From NCBI RefSeq assembly GCF_000422505.1, contig NZ_KE383865.1, forward strand, positions 158,726-222,725: a DNA stretch of 64,000 nucleotides, read 5' to 3'. The first letter of the stretch is position 1, and the number at the start of each line of letters is the position of its first letter. This document shows, piece after piece, positions 62,722 to 64,000 of the stretch. The DNA comes from Paenibacillus pinihumi DSM 23905 = JCM 16419. Lineage in GTDB: Bacteria > Bacillota > Bacilli > Paenibacillales > Paenibacillaceae. The translations under genes were made by a program, and so were the position numbers. The notes beneath the pieces were generated by a model. That model worked only from the letters and a program-made list of their open reading frames with translations. It did no database searches and was not told where the DNA came from.

Positions 62722-63287
62722 TGAGGCTTTTCCGGAAAAAGCGTGTCCTGCTGCTTTTGTTTGTCGGACTGCTGATTTTGCTTTTTGCCCGGTCAGAATG
62801 GATGGGCAGATGGATGTATCCCATTCAATACATAGATGATATTAAAGCCAGCTCGCTGAATTACGAGGTTGATCCTTATCTGGTGGCGGCGATCATCCGT
62901 GCAGAAAGCAATTTTGAGACTGGGCGCGAATCCCGCAAGGGGGCGCTTGGCATTATGCAGATCATGCCGGATACGGCCGACTGGATCGTGTCCAGGGCTA
63001 ATTTTACAAATGTGACGCTGGATGATGTTCATCATCGTGCAGATGTCAGTATTCAGATGGGGACCTGGTATATCAAGTCACTGGAAAAGCAATTTCAGGA
63101 CAAGAGGCCTCTTGTCATCGCTGCTTACAATGCCGGTCCCGGCAAAGTCAACCGCTGGTTGAAGGAGGAAGTATGGGACGGCGAGCTGGATACCGTCAAC
63201 CATATTCCGTATGGCGAGACAAGACGTTATGTACAGAAGGTTATTTATTATTATAATAAATACAAGGAGTTATACCCTGTGCTTTAA
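62718..63287 (+). CDS. Membrane-anchored lytic transglycosylase
   Basis: 189 aa from ATG 62718 overlapping coaE. One N-terminal membrane segment (VLLLLFVGLLILLFARS, about 8-25), then an SLT domain: VAAIIRAESNFETGRESRKG near 56-75 with the catalytic Glu, GALGIMQIMPDTADWI near 75-90 and VIAAYNAGPGKVNRW near 135-149. It cuts peptidoglycan glycan strands outside the membrane. The same gene pair occurs in other spore formers and may be used in growth or sporulation. Confidence 0.9.
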   Translation: MMRLFRKKRVLLLLFVGLLILLFARSEWMGRWMYPIQYIDDIKASSLNYEVDPYLVAAIIRAESNFETGRESRKGALGIMQIMPDTADWIVSRANFTNVTLDDVHHRADVSIQMGTWYIKSLEKQFQDKRPLVIAAYNAGPGKVNRWLKEEVWDGELDTVNHIPYGETRRYVQKVIYYYNKYKELYPVL

Positions 63288-63445
63288 CTTGATATGGCGA
63301 CCGGTTGACGGATCAGTTTAGAGCTGAAGCTAAATTAATTGTTGATGATATGAAATTGCGCCTGATCATATCGATTCCAAGTTGAAGAAAGCCTTGGCCG
63401 CCGCATATCAGTTGCGGACAGCCAAAGCTTTCGAAAAAGACGATA

Positions 63446-63664
63446 TTATTTGTATTGACCGGCAAGAGATTGCTCGGCGATTTGTACCAGCTTACGAGTG
63501 ATGTAACCCCCCAGGGATCCAGCATCACGAGTAGCCATGTTACCGTAGTAACCGTCTTGTGGAATCGTAATACCCAGTTCTTGTGCAACCTCGTATTTCA
63601 TTTGGTCGAGGGCTGCAGTAGCTTGAGGTACTACCAATTGGTTGCTGCTGCGTTGTGAGCTCAT
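63446..63664 (-). CDS. Alpha/beta-type small acid-soluble spore protein
   Basis: 72 aa with the family's two marks: LDQMKYEVAQELGI (GPR protease site region, E-x-A) near 19-32 and GNMATRDAGSLGGYITRKLV near 41-60, the DNA-contact helix. It coats DNA in the spore core and guards it from UV and desiccation. AAGGAGGTGAA before the ATG, and a good sigma-G promoter upstream. Ends SLAGQYK. Confidence 0.95.
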   Translation of the reverse strand: MSSQRSSNQLVVPQATAALDQMKYEVAQELGITIPQDGYYGNMATRDAGSLGGYITRKLVQIAEQSLAGQYK

Positions 63665-63693
63665 TTAGTTCACCTCCTTGCAGTTGGTAACAG

Positions 63694-63723
63694 TATTATG
63701 TGCCGCATTTTCAGACTTCATAC
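63694..63723 (-). promoter_or_regulatory. Sigma-G promoter of the SASP gene
   Basis: On the minus strand GTATG (63723-63719), an 18-nt spacer, then CATAATA (63700-63694), an exact fit to GHATR-N18-CATWMTA. Start of the SASP is 30 nt downstream, consistent with forespore-specific expression. Confidence 0.75.
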
Positions 63724-63803
63724 AACATTGATTCATAAAAAAGCATGGTAAAACCTAACAAACTTTTACAACTAAACGAATAGGAAAAGGAGGGAAATGA
63801 CCT

Positions 63804-64000
63804 GTGAAATGTCCCTATTGTGATAACGGCGGTACGAAGGTACTTGATTCCCGGCCCGCCAATGAAAACAAATCGATCCGTCGCAGACGTGAATGCGAGC
63901 GCTGCAGCAGAAGATTTACGACCTTTGAGATGATTGAGGAAACGCCCCTGATCGTAATTAAAAAGGATGGCAGCCGCGAGGAATTTAGCCGTGACAAGAT
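63804..64000 (+). CDS. nrdR: Transcriptional repressor NrdR, 5' part
   Basis: First 65 codons seen; the gene runs off the window. GTG start 8 nt after AAAAGGAGGG. N-terminal zinc ribbon [20 protein letters not shown] with C-x2-C, then [12 protein letters not shown] with the second C-x2-C, and the start of the ATP-cone ([18 protein letters not shown]). NrdR represses ribonucleotide reductase genes when dATP is high. Confidence 0.93.
   Translation, partial: MKCPYCDNGGTKVLDSRPANENKSIRRRRECERCSRRFTTFEMIEETPLIVIKKDGSREEFSRDK

Overview
The window reads as chromosome of an endospore-forming Paenibacillaceae member, most likely a Paenibacillus. The assignment is inferred from gene content and style: GerE, an alpha/beta-type SASP, YtaF, a YhcN/YlaJ-type lipoprotein, CgeB-like spore glycosyltransferases, strong AGGAGG ribosome sites, many TTG/GTG starts and roughly balanced GC. 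No rRNA, tRNA, CRISPR array or prophage was seen.

Region 1 (1-23.6 kb) is a large glycan-assembly island, probably for the spore surface. It holds about ten glycosyltransferases (GT2, GT4, GT-D and CgeB types) and sugar-nucleotide enzymes: RmlA and RmlB for dTDP-4-keto-6-deoxyglucose, a WecB-like 2-epimerase with a CapE-like dehydratase and an RmlD-like reductase (probably a UDP-N-acetyl-L-sugar), and a further SDR. Many proteins carry a strongly polybasic terminal segment, several followed by a Gly-Tyr-rich repeat (GYxxGxxxG). This shared tag runs across unrelated enzyme folds and also occurs on a small protein with no enzyme domain; I consider it the most novel feature here. The island is interrupted at 10.2-12.8 kb by a 41-bp tandem-repeat block, an IS1595-like transposase relative with apparently lost catalytic residues, and a perfect heptamer microsatellite.

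Region 2 (23.7-32.4 kb) is mixed housekeeping and sporulation: fabH behind a FapR operator, a YhcN-like lipoprotein, gerE behind a sigma-K-like promoter, a TerC-family exporter behind a yybP-ykoY (manganese) riboswitch with a terminator, a DCC thiol oxidoreductase, an SDR, a glutaminase, a TPR protein and an orphan Spo0B/AgrC-like sensor kinase.

Region 3 (32.5-51.9 kb): a SWIM zinc-finger protein paired with an SNF2 helicase, a YfbR-like nucleotidase, class I fumarase, a BASS transporter, phoR followed by phoP with a Pho box between them, two AraC regulators, a Gfo/Idh/MocA oxidoreductase, a DUF420 membrane protein, ManC, a DUF6492-like protein, a soluble CBS-chemoreceptor hybrid and a LysR regulator.

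Region 4 (52-64 kb): the phosphate operon pstS-pstC-pstA-pstB-pstB-phoU, ending at a strong terminator and presumably run by the PhoPR pair 10 kb upstream. Then come polA-mutM-ytaF-coaE and a lytic transglycosylase, a convergent SASP gene with a good sigma-G promoter, and the 5' part of nrdR cut by the window edge.

Starts were adjusted where a ribosome site or family length decided. Two genes (a GT2 near 22.4 kb and the BASS transporter near 39.7 kb) have an open frame reaching a good ribosome site but no ATG/GTG/TTG at the right distance, so near-cognate or mutated starts are proposed.
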